From assembly GCF_020379485.1 (NCBI RefSeq), contig NC_063452.1, forward strand, positions 11,015,065 through 11,079,064: DNA of 64,000 bases. The letters are read 5' to 3'. Made by a program: the position numbers and the translations under genes. This DNA is from Brassica napus (Eukaryota > Streptophyta > Magnoliopsida > Brassicales > Brassicaceae). This document shows positions 46,101-58,626 of the stretch, one piece after another; within the stretch, counting starts at the first letter, position 1; each line of letters starts with the position of its first letter. The notes below the pieces were generated by a model, which saw only the letters and a program-made list of their open reading frames with translations, was not told where the DNA came from and searched no databases.

Positions 46101-48122
46101 GGAGTGTGACTGGCGAAGAGGAGATTGATGGCCGATTGATACAGAAGAATGACGTGATCAAGATCGTTCCTGGTGCTAAAGTAGCTTCGGATGGCTATGT
46201 TATATGGGGACAAAGTCATGTGAATGAAAGTATGATAACGGGAGAGGCAAGGCCAGTGGCAAAGAGAAAGGGTGATACTGTTATAGGAGGCACTTTGAAC
46301 GAGAACGGTGTTCTGCATGTTAAGGTTACAAGAGTCGGTTCAGAGAGTGCTCTTGCACAGATTGTTCGTCTCGTTGAGTCTGCACAACTGGCCAAAGCTC
46401 CAGTTCAGAAGTTGGCTGATCGGATTTCCAAGTTCTTTGTTCCTTTGGTGAGTAATCTGACATTTTGATTAACAGAAAGTTTTTAGTCTTTTAGAGTCAC
46501 AACTAGTTCTTAAACTCAAATCATTTATAATGTTGTAGGTAATTTTCCTCTCGTTCTCAACTTGGCTTGCTTGGTTCTTAGCTGGGAAACTGCATTGGTA
46601 CCCTGAAGCATGGATACCTTCTTCAATGGATAGCTTCGAGCTAGCTCTTCAGTTTGGAATCTCTGTCATGGTCATAGCTTGTCCATGTGCTCTTGGACTG
46701 GCTACTCCAACCGCTGTTATGGTTGGCACTGGGGTTGGTGCATCTCAAGGTGTGCTGATAAAGGGTGGTCAAGCTCTAGAAAGAGCACACAAGGTTAGTG
46801 TGCGCTAATTTGTTAAGCTCTTGATTGTAACTTATAATATGTGATTAGAGGTTTTCTATAACATTTTGATTCTTTTTAGATGACGAAACCTCAACAGTTT
46901 GAATAATTGTGTAGGTAAATTGCATTGTATTTGACAAGACAGGAACTCTCACGATGGGGAAACCCGTTGTTGTAAAAACCAAACTCCTGAAAAACATGGT
47001 ACTTAGAGAATTCTATGAACTTGTAGCTGCAACTGAGGTAATCTCTTGTAACCATCGAACACATATACAAACTCGTGGCATGCATCAAAACTGATATCTT
47101 TATGATGACACTTATCTTTTTATCAGGTAAACAGCGAGCATCCATTAGCAAAGGCCATTGTTGAATATGGAAAGAAATTCAGAGATGATGAAGAGAACCC
47201 TGCGTGGCCTGAAGCCCATGGATTTGTTTCTATCACGGGAAACGGAGTGAGAGCGACCGTTAATGGAAAAGAGATTATGGTGGGAAACAAGAACTTTATG
47301 TCTGGTTATAAAATTAATATTACAGCCGATGCTGAGGAGTTGCTAGCAGAAGCTGAAGGGATGGCCCAGACAGGAATCCTCGTGTCTATAGACAGTGAAT
47401 TGGTTGGAGTTCTGGCTGTTTCGGATCCTGTAAAACCAAATGCTAGAGAAGCCATCTCCATTTTAAAATCCATGAATATCAAAAGCATCATGGTAACAGG
47501 TGACAACTGGGGAACTGCAAATTCCATTGCTAGAGAAGTCGGTATAGACTCTGTTATTGCAGAAGCTAAACCGGAGCAGAAAGCAGAGAAAGTCAAGGAG
47601 CTACAGGTAAACTTATATTTAGCTCCACACTAAATTAAAAAAGTTCACATCTTTAATATACAAAAGTATAAAACTGATATAAACCAATGAATTTTGCAGG
47701 CTGCGGGTCATGTTGTGGCAATGGTTGGAGATGGAGTCAATGACTCACCTGCTCTAGTGGCAGCGGATGTAGGAATGGCGATTGGTGCAGGAACCGATAT
47801 TGCAATAGAAGCAGCTGATATTGTCCTGATGAAAAGTAACTTGGAAGATGTGATCACAGCCATTGATCTTTCGAGGAAAACGTTCTCAAGGATCCGTCTC
47901 AACTACGTATGGGCTCTCGGGTATAACCTCATGGGCATACCTATCGCTGCGGGGGTGCTTTTCCCGTCTACCCGGTTCAGGTTGCCTCCGTGGATTGCAG
48001 GTGCTGCAATGGCTGCTTCTTCTGTCAGTGTTGTGTGTTGCTCTCTCTTGTTGAAGAACTACAAGCGGCCTAAGAGGCTTGATAGTCTGGCCATCCGTGA
48101 GGTTCAAGTGGAGCGGGTTTAG
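43178..48122 (+). CDS. HMA5: Copper-transporting P1B-type ATPase HMA5, 999 aa
   Basis: Six exons: 43178-43492, 45044-46447, 46539-46793, 46915-47037, 47127-47606, 47700-48122. All junctions are in phase. The protein pumps copper out of the cytosol using ATP; Arabidopsis HMA5 works mainly in roots in copper detoxification and xylem loading. Two N-terminal heavy-metal domains carry GMTCSAC (about residues 63-69) and GMTCTSC (141-147). A third, degenerate domain lacks the CxxC. The transmembrane metal site CPC is at 621-623, the phosphorylation motif DKTGTLT at 665-671, the HP motif at 704-705, and the hinge GDGVNDSP at 869-876. The length fits the family (Arabidopsis about 995). The start is the ATG in MATKLLSL; upstream in-frame codons lack ATG. 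Intron 1 (1551 bp) holds a decayed copia insertion. Confidence 0.95.
43830..44960 (-). mobile_element. Decayed copia fragment in HMA5 intron 1
   Basis: Read on the minus strand, 44850-44380 carries degenerate copia RNase H and pol C-terminus: pieces like [17 protein letters not shown] and DIYTKELHV resemble the end of copia pol. A likely 3' LTR-like segment extends toward 43830. Stops are frequent. It lies antisense to HMA5 and is spliced out with intron 1. A micro-insertion (about 43745-43804, A15 tract between gatgtggagatttta copies) lies just left of it. Confidence 0.55.
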
Positions 48123-48646
48123 AAAACCAAACTCAACCGATCCAAACCGAGTAAATGGTTATGTGATTTGATGAACTAACAACCGGTACCATAAATATCT
48201 ACATGATTTGTGTGTTAGATTTGTTACGTTAGTATAATAAGAAATTCACATGATTGGTTCTCAGGATTTTCCTCATAATATAAATACTTAGCACAAAAGA
48301 TTATGCTTTATCATCTTCTTCTAGAATACTGGCTGATAACCTGGAAAGAAATGTCACAAAAAAGTGAGAATGCATGCCGTTTGACTCTAGAAAAACGCTC
48401 TACATGACCAAGGGAAAGTAACGTTAGCCTTTGGAACTTTACTACAAACATTTGACTTGTGGATTATGATGGCAGATGCTAAGAAATGGTCCCAGGTTCG
48501 TTTCTCTACTCGTCCTTGGATGTGTTTTATCGGATGAAGACGATGTTTTACATCATCTCCAATGGTACGCAAAATTTTCTTTTATATTTCACTCTATTTT
48601 TAGAGTAACTTTACTATAGAATTGGATTTGATCCCATAGTTCCTTC

Positions 48647-50065
48647 TAGGCCTGGGCATTTTAACCCGGATCTGAAGATCCGAACCGGAACCGACCCAAA
48701 AATACCCGACCCGGAACCGGATCGAAAATGCACAAGTACCTTTTGGGTCTAAATTTTTTTTACCCGAAAGAACCGAAACCGAAAAAGAACCGACCCGAAT
48801 AGACCCGGACCCAAAAAGAACCGACCCGAATAGACCCGACCCGATAAGAACCGATTTGTACCCGACTTAAAAACATGTATATCTAAAGCTATGATGTTTT
48901 TGTGTTCTATTTTATATATATTATTTTATGTTTTAGTTGAAATATCTTTTGTGAACAACATTTGTTATTATTTTTTAATATTTTTTAAGTAATATAAAGC
49001 TTTAAAATGTAAAATTTAGAGTTTTAAAATGTTTTATTTTAATTATTAATAGTTTCATTTAAGTTGTTTTGTAAAATTTTAGATATATATGACAAATATT
49101 CAACTAAAGTTGATGAAATTGGGTATATCATGTCCTTTTCAGATCCTAAATTAGGCCTGGGCATTTTACCCGTACCCGAAGACCCGAACCAGAACCGACC
49201 CGAAAATATAGGTTCGGGTCCGGGTCCGGGTCCATGCTAAGTACCTATTAGGTCTTTTTTTTTGGACCCGCGGGTCTCGGTTCGGGTCCGGGTCCTGCCC
49301 GAGACCCGTTCGGGTATCCGAAGTACCCGCAAATATTTGTATATACTAGGTATATTTGGGTGATTGAGTATAATTTTGATATTTCAAATTTTTTTAAAGG
49401 TTTCGGATTTGGATTTTCGGGTATAATTGTAGGTTTTTGGTGAAATTTTAGATTTTTAGAAAATATAATTTGGGTATTTAGGTAAAATTCGGGTATGTTT
49501 TGAGTTTTTGGGTCTGATTTTGGATAAATTTTGGGTATTTTTGCGGTTATTCGGGTATTTTTAGAGTTTTCGGGTCCAGTTCAGGTACTTTGGGTCTATT
49601 TCGGGTCCTAAATACCCGAACCGACCCGGATCCGAAATATACCCGAAAATTTTGGGCATTTTACGGGTATTGAAATTATAGACCCGAACCGACCCGGACC
49701 CGACAAGACCCGATCCGGAACCGACCCGAAAAGTTATAGGTACCTATATGGGTCTAAATTGCTAGGACCCGAAGGACCCGGACCCGATAATACCCGACCC
49801 GAACCCGACCCGAAGACCCGGATGCCCAGGCCTATCCTAAATATCTGAATCCGACCCGGACCCGATATGGACCCGAAAAATTACAGGTATTTTATGGGTA
49901 TTTTAATTATAGATCTGAACTGACCCGGACCCGAGAAGAACCGACCCGAACCCGAACCGAAAATTTCTAAGTACCTATTGGGTCTAAATATTTAGGATCC
50001 GAAAAGATCCGGATCCGAAAAGAACCGGCCCGAACCCGACCCGAAGATCCGAACGCCCAGGCCTA
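48647..50065. mobile_element. hAT-like element (outer copy), split by a relative
   Basis: Ends TAGGCCTGGGC...GCCCAGGCCTA with a perfect 8-bp target duplication GTTCCTTC (48639-48646 and 50066-50073). The subterminal regions are dense in acccgacccga-type repeats. Without the nested copy it is about 728 bp. No transposase. Confidence 0.85.
49152..49834. mobile_element. hAT-like element (inner copy), 683 bp
   Basis: Same family and termini (TAGGCCTGGGC...GCCCAGGCCTA), inserted in the outer copy with a perfect 8-bp duplication TCCTAAAT (49144-49151 and 49835-49842). It is therefore the younger of the two. Confidence 0.85.
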
Positions 50066-50488
50066 GTTCCTTCTGTAATAGAGTTACTTTATAATAGAGC
50101 AAAATATAGAGTAATGATGATTTTTCACTCCAAATATAGAGTAAAAAAATAACATTACTCTATATTTCACTCTATTATAGAGTAACTCTATTATAGAGGG
50201 AACTATTGGAGCAAATCTAACTCTATAAAGGGATTTCCAATCCCATTTTATTTTTTTCTCTAAAATTGAGTTTAGAGTAAAAATGTTCTAATAGTACTAT
50301 ATTTCTACTTTATAATAGTGTAAACCTATTTTTTAGTTTATATATAGAGTTATTTTTTTATTTTTTGTTATCGTTCTATTTTTTACTTTAAAATAGAATA
50401 ACATTGGAGCAACATTCAATTCTATTATATGGTTAATTTATTTTAGCGTGAAATATAGAGGAATTTATTCCGTGCGTCATTGGAGATG

Positions 50489-50785
50489 CACATGGTTTAA
50501 GAATTAGACGCAATATTCATACTTGTGAGATTATTTTCGTACCTTAGAAATTGCGATAAAATATACGGTTGTGACTCGCAACATAGAAAGCCCAACAAGC
50601 TGAAATAATAACAACCGCAACGGCCCATCATTAAAAGCCACTCGCACTAACAGCGCGTGGGATGGATATGCCAGAGCCGAGACTGCATTTTTCATGCCTT
50701 TTAGCTTTTTTTTCTCCTGTCCTCGCAGCTGACTCCTCTCTTCCCCTCTCTCTCACATTTCTCCTGCTTCTCAAATTATACTTCT
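50489..50785 (+). promoter_or_regulatory. Upstream region of GPX8
   Basis: Short promoter and 5' UTR with pyrimidine-rich tracts (ctcctctcttcccctctctctc, about 50731-50752) just before the start codon. No other feature. Confidence 0.4.
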
Positions 50786-51940
50786 ATGGCGACGAAAGAA
50801 CCGGTATCTGTTTACGATATAAGCATTGAGGTGACAAGATTGCTTAACTTCAATCAACAAATGGGTGTTTTTTGCTAAAAGGAAATGACCTTTGGTTTAG
50901 GGTTTTTAGAGTGTAAAAGGAATGAACTTAAGTTTTGTATAGGTTTGCTTAGTGTTCTTTTGTTTTGTAAGAAGACTCTGAAACTTAAGGTAAATCAATT
51001 AGATGATGACCGTTGATTGAAACACTGCTTTGTCTTTTGGTGTTGGTCTCACAGATTGTTCTCTCTATTATATCTGATTCAGTTCTTGTGTTACCTTCTT
51101 TTAGTTTTAAAGTGCAAGTCTTTTAGCTGAATAATCTTCTGCTTTGGAACAGGATGCAAATGGAAACAGCTTAGAACTCAGTCAATACAAAGACAAAGTT
51201 CTTCTAATTGTCAATGTTGCTTCCAAATGGTTTAATTTTCTTATACACCTTCTTAGCTACTTACTTCCATTTTTTTTTTTTGTATTTTTGGTGCTAAATG
51301 TTTGTTTTCTTGTTCTTGTTTATACGCTGATGATCTCAGCGGGATGACGAACTCAAACTACACCGAATTGAATGAGCTTTACAACAAGTACAAAGACAAA
51401 GGTAAATTGGTTTCAAGGCTCTTGTTTCTTCCACATGATTCTCTTGATGGTTGTTTCTGTTGCAAGGTCTGGAGATTCTAGCATTTCCCTGTAACCAATT
51501 TGGTGAAGAGGAACCGGGAACTACTGACCAAATTACAGAGTTTGTTTGTACTAAGTTCAAATCTGAGTTCCCCATTTTCAACAAGGTATATACCAGTCAG
51601 ACGAATTGATTACAAGTTGTATGTCTTGATGTTGATCTTCCCCCGTTGTGTGTTTAGATTGAAGTGAATGGAGAGAATGCTTCTCCTCTTTATAAGTTTC
51701 TAAAGAAAGGCAAATGGGGAATCTTCGGAGATGAGATTCAATGGAACTTTGCTAAGTTTCTTGTGGACAAGAATGGTCAAGCTGTAGAACGTTATTACCC
51801 AACCACTTCTCCTCTTACACTCGAGGTAAACAAACAATCTATATCTCTATCTCTAAAGAAACAATTGTTTTTTTCTCTTTGTGCTTATGTTATGTCTCAA
51901 TTCTCTGCAGCATGACATCAAGAAGCTTCTGAACGTCTGA
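50786..51940 (+). CDS. GPX8: Glutathione peroxidase-like GPX8, 166 aa
   Basis: Six exons: 50786-50830, 51153-51229, 51340-51401, 51467-51585, 51658-51825, 51911-51940, all in phase. Plant GPX enzymes reduce hydrogen peroxide and lipid peroxides using thioredoxin as electron donor. The peroxidatic cysteine (about residue 41, in VNVASKCGMT) has its codon split by intron 2: TG ends exon 2 and C begins exon 3. The probable resolving cysteine is in EFVCTKF (about residue 89). The catalytic Gln is in FPCNQFG (about 72) and Trp in IQWNF (about 130). It has no transit peptide, so a cytosolic or nuclear location fits AT1G63460. The codon is UGC, so it is a cysteine enzyme and not a selenoenzyme. Confidence 0.95.
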
Positions 51941-52488
51941 CTGAATCGCCTCTGTTGATAACTGTACTTTGATCTTAAACTTCTCATGTAATAAAGCAAA
52001 TCTCATTGCCTTTGGTTTGAATTTGTTATGTTTTGGTTTCATTAATCCAAACTCAGACCAACACAAAGAAGTCAAAACAATATTAAAATCGGTTCCACAT
52101 GGGTTCTTCTCTCTAAAATCAAATTTTGAATCATCTCCTCTGTTTTACCAAAACTACTTTGCAGCTGCTACAAGTTGTCTTAAGAAACAAAAATACTGAC
52201 TGGTCTAACTACTTTTTCTGATCAATTTGGTAATGCTTAAGAAACCAAGTTCTCGATGACCAGAAAGAGAGCTTAATGGGATATAGATAGTTAAAAATAT
52301 CCTTAAATAGCCTCAAGGGAGGGGTTTTGCTACAATAACAATGTTAGAAGGAACACAGTTCTCTGAGATTTCTAGTTTAACATTCCCTGATAAATAATCT
52401 ACAACAACAAAGATATTTACAGCACTCACATTCTGCATGCCGCTGCTTAAATAACTAAGAAGGTAGTAATAAATATTAATGTTCTGAA

Positions 52489-54318
52489 TCATCCGCGAGT
52501 CAAGTCAATATCAGTGAGTAGGTTTCTGCTAGAGTCAAGTGATCTGCCTGACCCTGAGACTGAACCTTCCCCTGAACCGGGCCATCCACTCATTCCCTGA
52601 CCTGAGAAGTTCTGTGGCGTCTGCTGGGCCACCTGTGCTGCTGCTTCTGGTGCATTATTAGTCGGTGTTGTCTCCATTTCACTATCGTTGTGCTCTTCCT
52701 TTGGTCCACCTTCTTGTTTGATGGTCTTGTTATTGTTATTATTAGACTTTGGGACTCCACCATATACAAAACTACAAGCCACCACCTTCAAAATAACAAG
52801 TAATTTTTTCTTCTGTTAGGAGAGACATTACAAAAATACAAGATTTTAGATTCACTCTATTAAACATTAGAGAAGAGGAATTCAAGAACCTGAACGAGGC
52901 TGGCTGCGATAAGCATTCCAATCCCACCGCCGATAACATGACCTTCAGGACCAGAAAGGGAGACACTCAAACCGCCGGTTCGACTTTTGGATCCACCTTC
53001 TTCATTTACCAAATAAGATCCCCCTAAACTTAGTATCTCAAAACGTCCCTACCAAAAAAAACACACATAGAAAACCATTACTTTTTTAATGTTTTCTAAT
53101 TCAGTTAATAGAATGAACGATTTTGAAACCTCATATGTCAAAGAAGGCTCTGTTGTAGCGGGTTGACGTAGAGTGACTGAAGAAACTGTTCCAGTGCCTG
53201 ACATTATACAAAGAGCTCGTGGTCTTTGCTGTGAAAATGACATTACTTTTGAAACAATATCCTGCGAGAAAATATAAAGGAAGCAGATGAATAATCATTA
53301 TGAAATTTTCAGATTGTCAATAAACAGAATCAATAGACTGAAAGGAGTTTTTTTTTTTTTTGGAGAGCTTACTTCTCCTGCTCCAACACTGATGACATGA
53401 GGTGCAAAGGCAAATCCAGCTGAAGTGTTCATCCACTCACCTAAAGTACTCAACAGAGGTAAAAAGATTGCTCTTAATAAAATTTATATTGACTAATCAA
53501 ATTGAAATGACCAATTACTTATCTAAACAGAGATTATAACACACGTGGATCAGTTAAATTACTCTTTCACAGCTTAATACTTAGCAAGCGACGTTTTGTA
53601 GGAATTACAACATAGCTAAATCAAATCAAACTAATTTGTTTTAGGTTAAGATCTCTCACTAATTACTAATCTAAACACAAATAGAGATTAGACGACAGAT
53701 GGATCATTAAATTAGCAGTAGCAGCAGAGATAAACCAACATAGTCTAACTTAATTTGACCACATAATCATCTACAGCTTCTAGCATTAGGAACTTCCACA
53801 TAATCAAAAGATCTAAGCTCAAGTTCTTCACAATGTGACATGTAAAAACTTGAGATCTCACCAAGATTAGCCAGTCGTTGCTTCCTACCAGTTCCAGGAG
53901 GACGACCTCTGGCTCGTTTAGGAGCATTCGGATCAGTCACTGAAGAAGAGTCCTCAGCTTTCTTACTACCAGCAGAAGAAGGCATAGGAGAAAGCCCTAA
54001 AGAGACTTGTCCATCAGGAGCATACTTCCTCGGCCGTCCACGTTTCTTCTTAACCAACGGCTGCTCCATCGGAGGCGGCGGCTGCGGGAGAGGCGAAGCC
54101 ATCCCCATGTGAATGCTGTGTCCGAAATCAGCCATGGAGAAATGAGTCTGAGGGTGATGAACGTTAGGGTTAGGGTTAGGCATCGGCCTCATTCCCGGCG
54201 GCGGCGGCGGCGGCGCGTGGAGTCCACTCGCGACCTGGGAAGGAGAGAGGTTCGTGAAGGCTCCTCTCGGGAGATAGTAGTGAGAGCCTGGAAATGCCAT
54301 TGCTTCTCTCCCGTCCAT
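52489..54318 (-). CDS. AHL5: AT-hook motif nuclear-localized protein AHL5, 370 aa
   Basis: Five exons on the minus strand: 54318-53862, 53440-53373, 53261-53130, 53048-52890, 52785-52489, all in phase. AHL proteins bind A/T-rich minor grooves and form trimers through the PPC/DUF296 domain, acting as chromatin-linked regulators. Two AT-hooks are present (RGRPRKY at about 93-99, RGRPPGTGR at about 137-145), followed by a PPC domain (about 158-300) with VISVGAGED-like sequence, RALCIMSGTG and the GRFEIL core. The N-terminus is proline-rich. The C-terminal tail has an N-rich run and a serine/glycine segment ending DIDLTRG. It is colinear with AT1G63470. The start is the ATG in MDGREAMAFPG; an upstream in-frame stretch is probably a 5' UTR with a ttttag splice acceptor. 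Confidence 0.93.
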
Positions 54319-54760
54319 GCATCTAAAACCTTGAATCACAAGTCTTTGCACCGAGATTGAGACTTTATGAAGAAAACAGAGAGTACACACTACCCTAGAA
54401 AGAAGCAAAGCTAACTCTTGAGATCACTTAGAAAAAGCAGATTCGAAATTACGAAAGATTTAAGACAAGAGGAGAAAAAGAAGAAGCTAGATTTGATTTC
54501 GAAATCTACGGCTTCCGAGATGAAAAACGCAAATGTACATCAGAGAGAGGAGACAAGGGAAGATGGCAGAAGAGACAGAACAGAAGAGGAGAGAAAAGAG
54601 GGAGAAACAACAGATTTATAATTTTATTTTTATTTTTTATAAATATTGTGAAGATAGAAACAATGGAATTTTTGGCCTTCTCTGAAAGTTAGAAGACTGA
54701 AGAAAAGAGGAGAGACTGACGACCACTATTTTTTGTATATATACACTTTTAATTATTTTT
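54319..54760 (-). promoter_or_regulatory. 5' UTR and promoter of AHL5
   Basis: Minus-strand upstream region: a possible 5' UTR intron acceptor just before the ATG, then long pyrimidine-rich tracts on the coding strand (about 54440-54610), typical of plant leader regions. Confidence 0.4.
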
Positions 54761-57700
54761 ATTCAAATAAACTACTTGGTTTTTAATAATATTAAATTGG
54801 CTTGTTTAAGAATAATTTTATCCAAAAGCTTTTGAACTTTCCTTTTTATAACAAAATCTAATGTCTCGCATATACCTCTGACTGAAAATGAAGTTTAGTC
54901 AAATATAATATATTTAATGCCTTTCATGTATAAATAAATTATATGCTTTTTAAGTTTTTTTTTCTCATGAAAAATGATATGCTCATTTCCGATAACAATA
55001 TTTTGTTCTATGTTTAATATTTTATATAGTAAGATTTATGAAAATATATAAGTGTGTATATGTATTTATATATTATTATATTATTTTGAGAGAATTATTG
55101 TGAAAAAATATAAGTGTCTATATGTATTTATATATTATTATATTATGTTGTTTTAGATGAAAGTAATGAACATAGGGAGTACATGCATATTTATAGTGAA
55201 ATACAATTATAAAATATGCTCCAGTCGATTAATAAGATATTAATGGATCTGGATAGTTGTTATTTATATTGTATTATTGTGAATATTTTTTTTGAATATT
55301 CATCTTATATTACACGATGACCTTTAAAAATCCTATTATAAAAAATTTATCGTATAAAATTTATAAAGGGTAACGTGCTACGATCTCGTTCTAAAGTTCC
55401 TCGAATTAAATATTGCAAATGCATTTTTCTCTGAACTAAAAATTATAATTTTATTTTTCTCCAAACTAACTTATAGTTTGAAACTTGATTATATATTAGA
55501 ACTTGAGCCGTGAATAGTCTATTTTAATATATATATATATATATATATAAACATTCAAAACATAACAATTTAATGGTTTCACTTATGCTACTTTAATTTA
55601 TTGTTCAGATTATATATTTCGTTAATATATTGCGTTATATATATTTATTTACTGGATTTGTGTTGGATCAGTTATGTAACTGTACTAAAATGATTGGATC
55701 TATATATTAATATACTATATCAGTCAAATTTATATTGACATTTCTTTTATATTTAATTGTATGATTCAAATATATTATTAATATATTATTAGTTTAGGTC
55801 AAACGGAAAATATTTTAAAATCAGTAGGATGGATATAAATTGAACCGCCTGTTTTAACAAAAATCATGAGCATAAAGTTAATATATATGCAAAATATAAA
55901 GTCGATATTTTTGAAAATATTTCTTTTTTTATAAAACAAATCGATGGCAATATTCTTAAATATTTGTAATAAGAAAGGTTACAACACTAGTGAATCGCGC
56001 TTAATATGGTGAAATAGAAGGCTTGGGTTCTGTAGTTGTTTTTGCGGTGGCTTATGTCTTGGGTTTGAGACCGGCACTGTTGAAGAGCTATGGTCTCTGC
56101 TTGCCTGAAGTGTTTCTTGTTTGTGGTCCTTCTAAGTGATTAGTGCTTTGCGGTTCTGTTCTTGTTTAGAATTATGGTTGGGTTGACTTGTGATGAGTTT
56201 TGGTTCGAAGGTGTGCCCACTCTTGGTTCATACTTTTGATCTGGTTCGCGAAGGAAGTAATTTCTGGTTCAAATATGTGGTTAGGGTGTCGCGAATAGTT
56301 TTGGTTATTGGCGTCTTGAGATTTCAGAGCTCTTACGGTTTCAACTCTATTCTCCCTTTCTATCTCCTCGGTTAGTCGGTATGAATGAATGGTTATGGTT
56401 TATGCTTAAGCCTTTGAATCTTTTTCAATTAATGTGTATGGTCTTTGGTTTGGTTCGTGACAAGAGTGTCTTCTCCGGTTCTCATATAAAGAGCCAAATG
56501 TTTTTAATTGTGTTACGATATGGTTGGAGTCGATGGAAGTATCTGCTTAATGCAAGTTTTGAGGTTGCTGCCAAATTAGTTCTTGGATAGAAAGTTTCTT
56601 CGAGTCCACAAACATGATTTCTTGACTTGTTTCTATCCGTATTTTAAAAATCGGTGCACTCTTCTTCTCTAATGGTCGCTAATATTAGGACATCTATTTC
56701 AATTCTCTCTATAAGATTCTAGGTTTAAGTTTTAGTGTTCTATCCTTTCGTTTTTTTATATCATTTTGGTTTCGTCAAGATCCGGAAGAATTGTGATTCT
56801 TACCTGTCTATGGCTCGGGAAAAATGTATTCCCTTCTAATTCTTGTAAAAACTTTCATGTTTTCAATTTAACGTGACAGATGACAAAATAAGAGATGTAT
56901 TGTTGACAAAAGAGAGGAGAGAGAACGGGACCTACTTGAAAAGAGCCAAGAAGAGAGAGGATATCTCTCTTTCTCTCTCACATGTCTGAATCACTTAGCT
57001 ATTTCTTTCTTTGCTTCGGACAGTGAGCCTCCTTTCCTAACTTTATTTATTTTCAATTGTTATATTCTTCTTTTTAATTTAAATTTCTTTTTGGCCCTTT
57101 CTTTTTATATCTTTCAATTTTTATTCGAGAAAATATTTATGTATGTGTAATAATGTATTGAGTTCCACCTAATTTGAAAGTTTGTATGATGCATTTAATA
57201 TCCGGTGGCTAAAGAATCCGACCAATGCAATCCAATTTGTCAGCATTTTTTACTATTTTTTTCATAACTCAAAATTTTATTAAATCTTTCGTAATGAAAC
57301 ACATCTTACTATATATAGTTTTTTTAGATTTTGTTTTGCTATATATATATATATATATAGTATTAATACTCGGTCCTTAATCTTTACACTAACTTGTTTT
57401 GTCAACAATCCCTACAGTCAGTTTTTTTTCTTTTAATCAAATTCCCTACAGTCAGTTATGGCTAAGTTATGGTGTCAAATTACACAGCTTCGACACCTAT
57501 TTAGTTTGACTTTTTGACAATGAAATAAAATAAACTGGACTTTCACTTTTCACCCTTTTTGCGTAACTTTCACCTAAATTAATGTGACTTGTCCTTTTTA
57601 TAAACTAGCGATTTTGATGAAAAGATCGGATAAATATACTTGAGGCGACCACTACTGAACTCCGCAAAAAAAAAATTAATATATTTTCACATAAATGGCT

Positions 57701-58229
57701 ATAAATATACTCAAATTCGTCCATATAACTTTTTTGTTAGTTCAAGAGAACAAAAATATAGTCTACAGAAGAAAGTCCTCCAAAAAAAAATTATAGAAGT
57801 GTCAATCACAATAAATGTAGATTTACTAAAATGGAAGAAGAGTGTTGAAGGAGGCTTTCATTTTGAGGACGGTGTCTGCCAAAGGTACGACAAGGCTCTA
57901 TTTCTATGAAATTGCCGTAGTTAATAATAATGCTTCACAACATACATACACATTAGACATGTATACATATATACATAGAGAGAGAGATGATGGATTATAA
58001 TCGTGGGTTTGTGAAACATGATGTCATCAAAAGTGAGTCTCTTTCTTGCAAGGAAAGTGATCTCAACTGTTGCTTTTATATTTTCCTTCTGATGTATTTT
58101 GTGGGGATAAGAGAGATGATTCTCTTCACAAGTTGTGGTGGTCCGGTAGTTTCAAATTTCTAAGAGATATAGCTGCTGGTATAGGTGTTGCTTGAGTTTT
58201 TTTAAAGTTTGAAATGTGCAACAAATATC
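54761..58229. other. Intergenic, no assignable gene
   Basis: A/T-rich sequence with (AT)n tracts at about 55530-55549 and 57344-57358. A more GC-balanced block at 56000-56850 contains short open frames with no recognised domain and could be old transposon-captured DNA. A micro-insertion has tccctacagtcagtt duplicated at 57409-57423 and 57443-57457 around a T-rich spacer. An AHL12 gene, expected here by colinearity, was not seen. Confidence 0.45.
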
Positions 58230-58626
58230 AACCAAATCAGAGCTGGGAATTTGGGTCATTACCCGCGGGTCCCGCCGCGGAGCGGGTGCGGGTCGATCGA
58301 TTTACAAATTTCAGCATGCGGATGCGGGTTGAGTCGATTTTTAGCGGAGCGGATGCGGGTCAACCAAATTTGAGTCGCGGATACCCGCCGACCCGCAAAA
58401 TAAAAAAATATATTATTTTTTTTCTAAATTCTTTTAAAATAAATAAAAATAAAAATAAAAATATGTAAAAAAATGTATAAATTAATGAAAATTATATAAT
58501 TTAAATTATAAATGTATAATTTTTATTATAAAAAGTAATTAATTGATAATAAAAATAATTATTTATTAAATTTAATATTATCTGCGGACCCCGCGGGTTA
58601 CCCGCAATCTTAGCGGGGCGGGTGCG

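Larger units (their letters stand above)
48554..50488. mobile_element. Outer MITE of a three-level nest
   Basis: Terminal inverted repeat catctccaatg (48554) and cattggagatg (ending 50488). The interior is made of tatttcactctattatagagtaa-type inverted motifs. It is split by a hAT-like element whose insertion duplicated gttccttc. The superfamily is undetermined. Confidence 0.6.

Noticed and set aside
45392..46318. Minus-strand ORFs over HMA5 exon 2
   Set aside because: Antisense shadows of a well-conserved exon.
51144..51347. Open frame continuing VASKWFNF after GPX exon 2
   Set aside because: It runs into intron 2; the spliced codon is TGC (Cys) and joins exon 3 (CGMTN), as in plant GPX proteins.
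50786..51940. Selenocysteine glutathione peroxidase
   Set aside because: The catalytic codon after splicing is TGC, and plants use cysteine.
54007..54360. Arginine-rich plus-strand ORF
   Set aside because: Shadow of AHL5 exon 1 on the other strand; biased composition only.
56031..56850. Gene in the GC-balanced block with short ORFs
   Set aside because: No domain, no consistent exon structure; more likely old captured or transposon-derived DNA.
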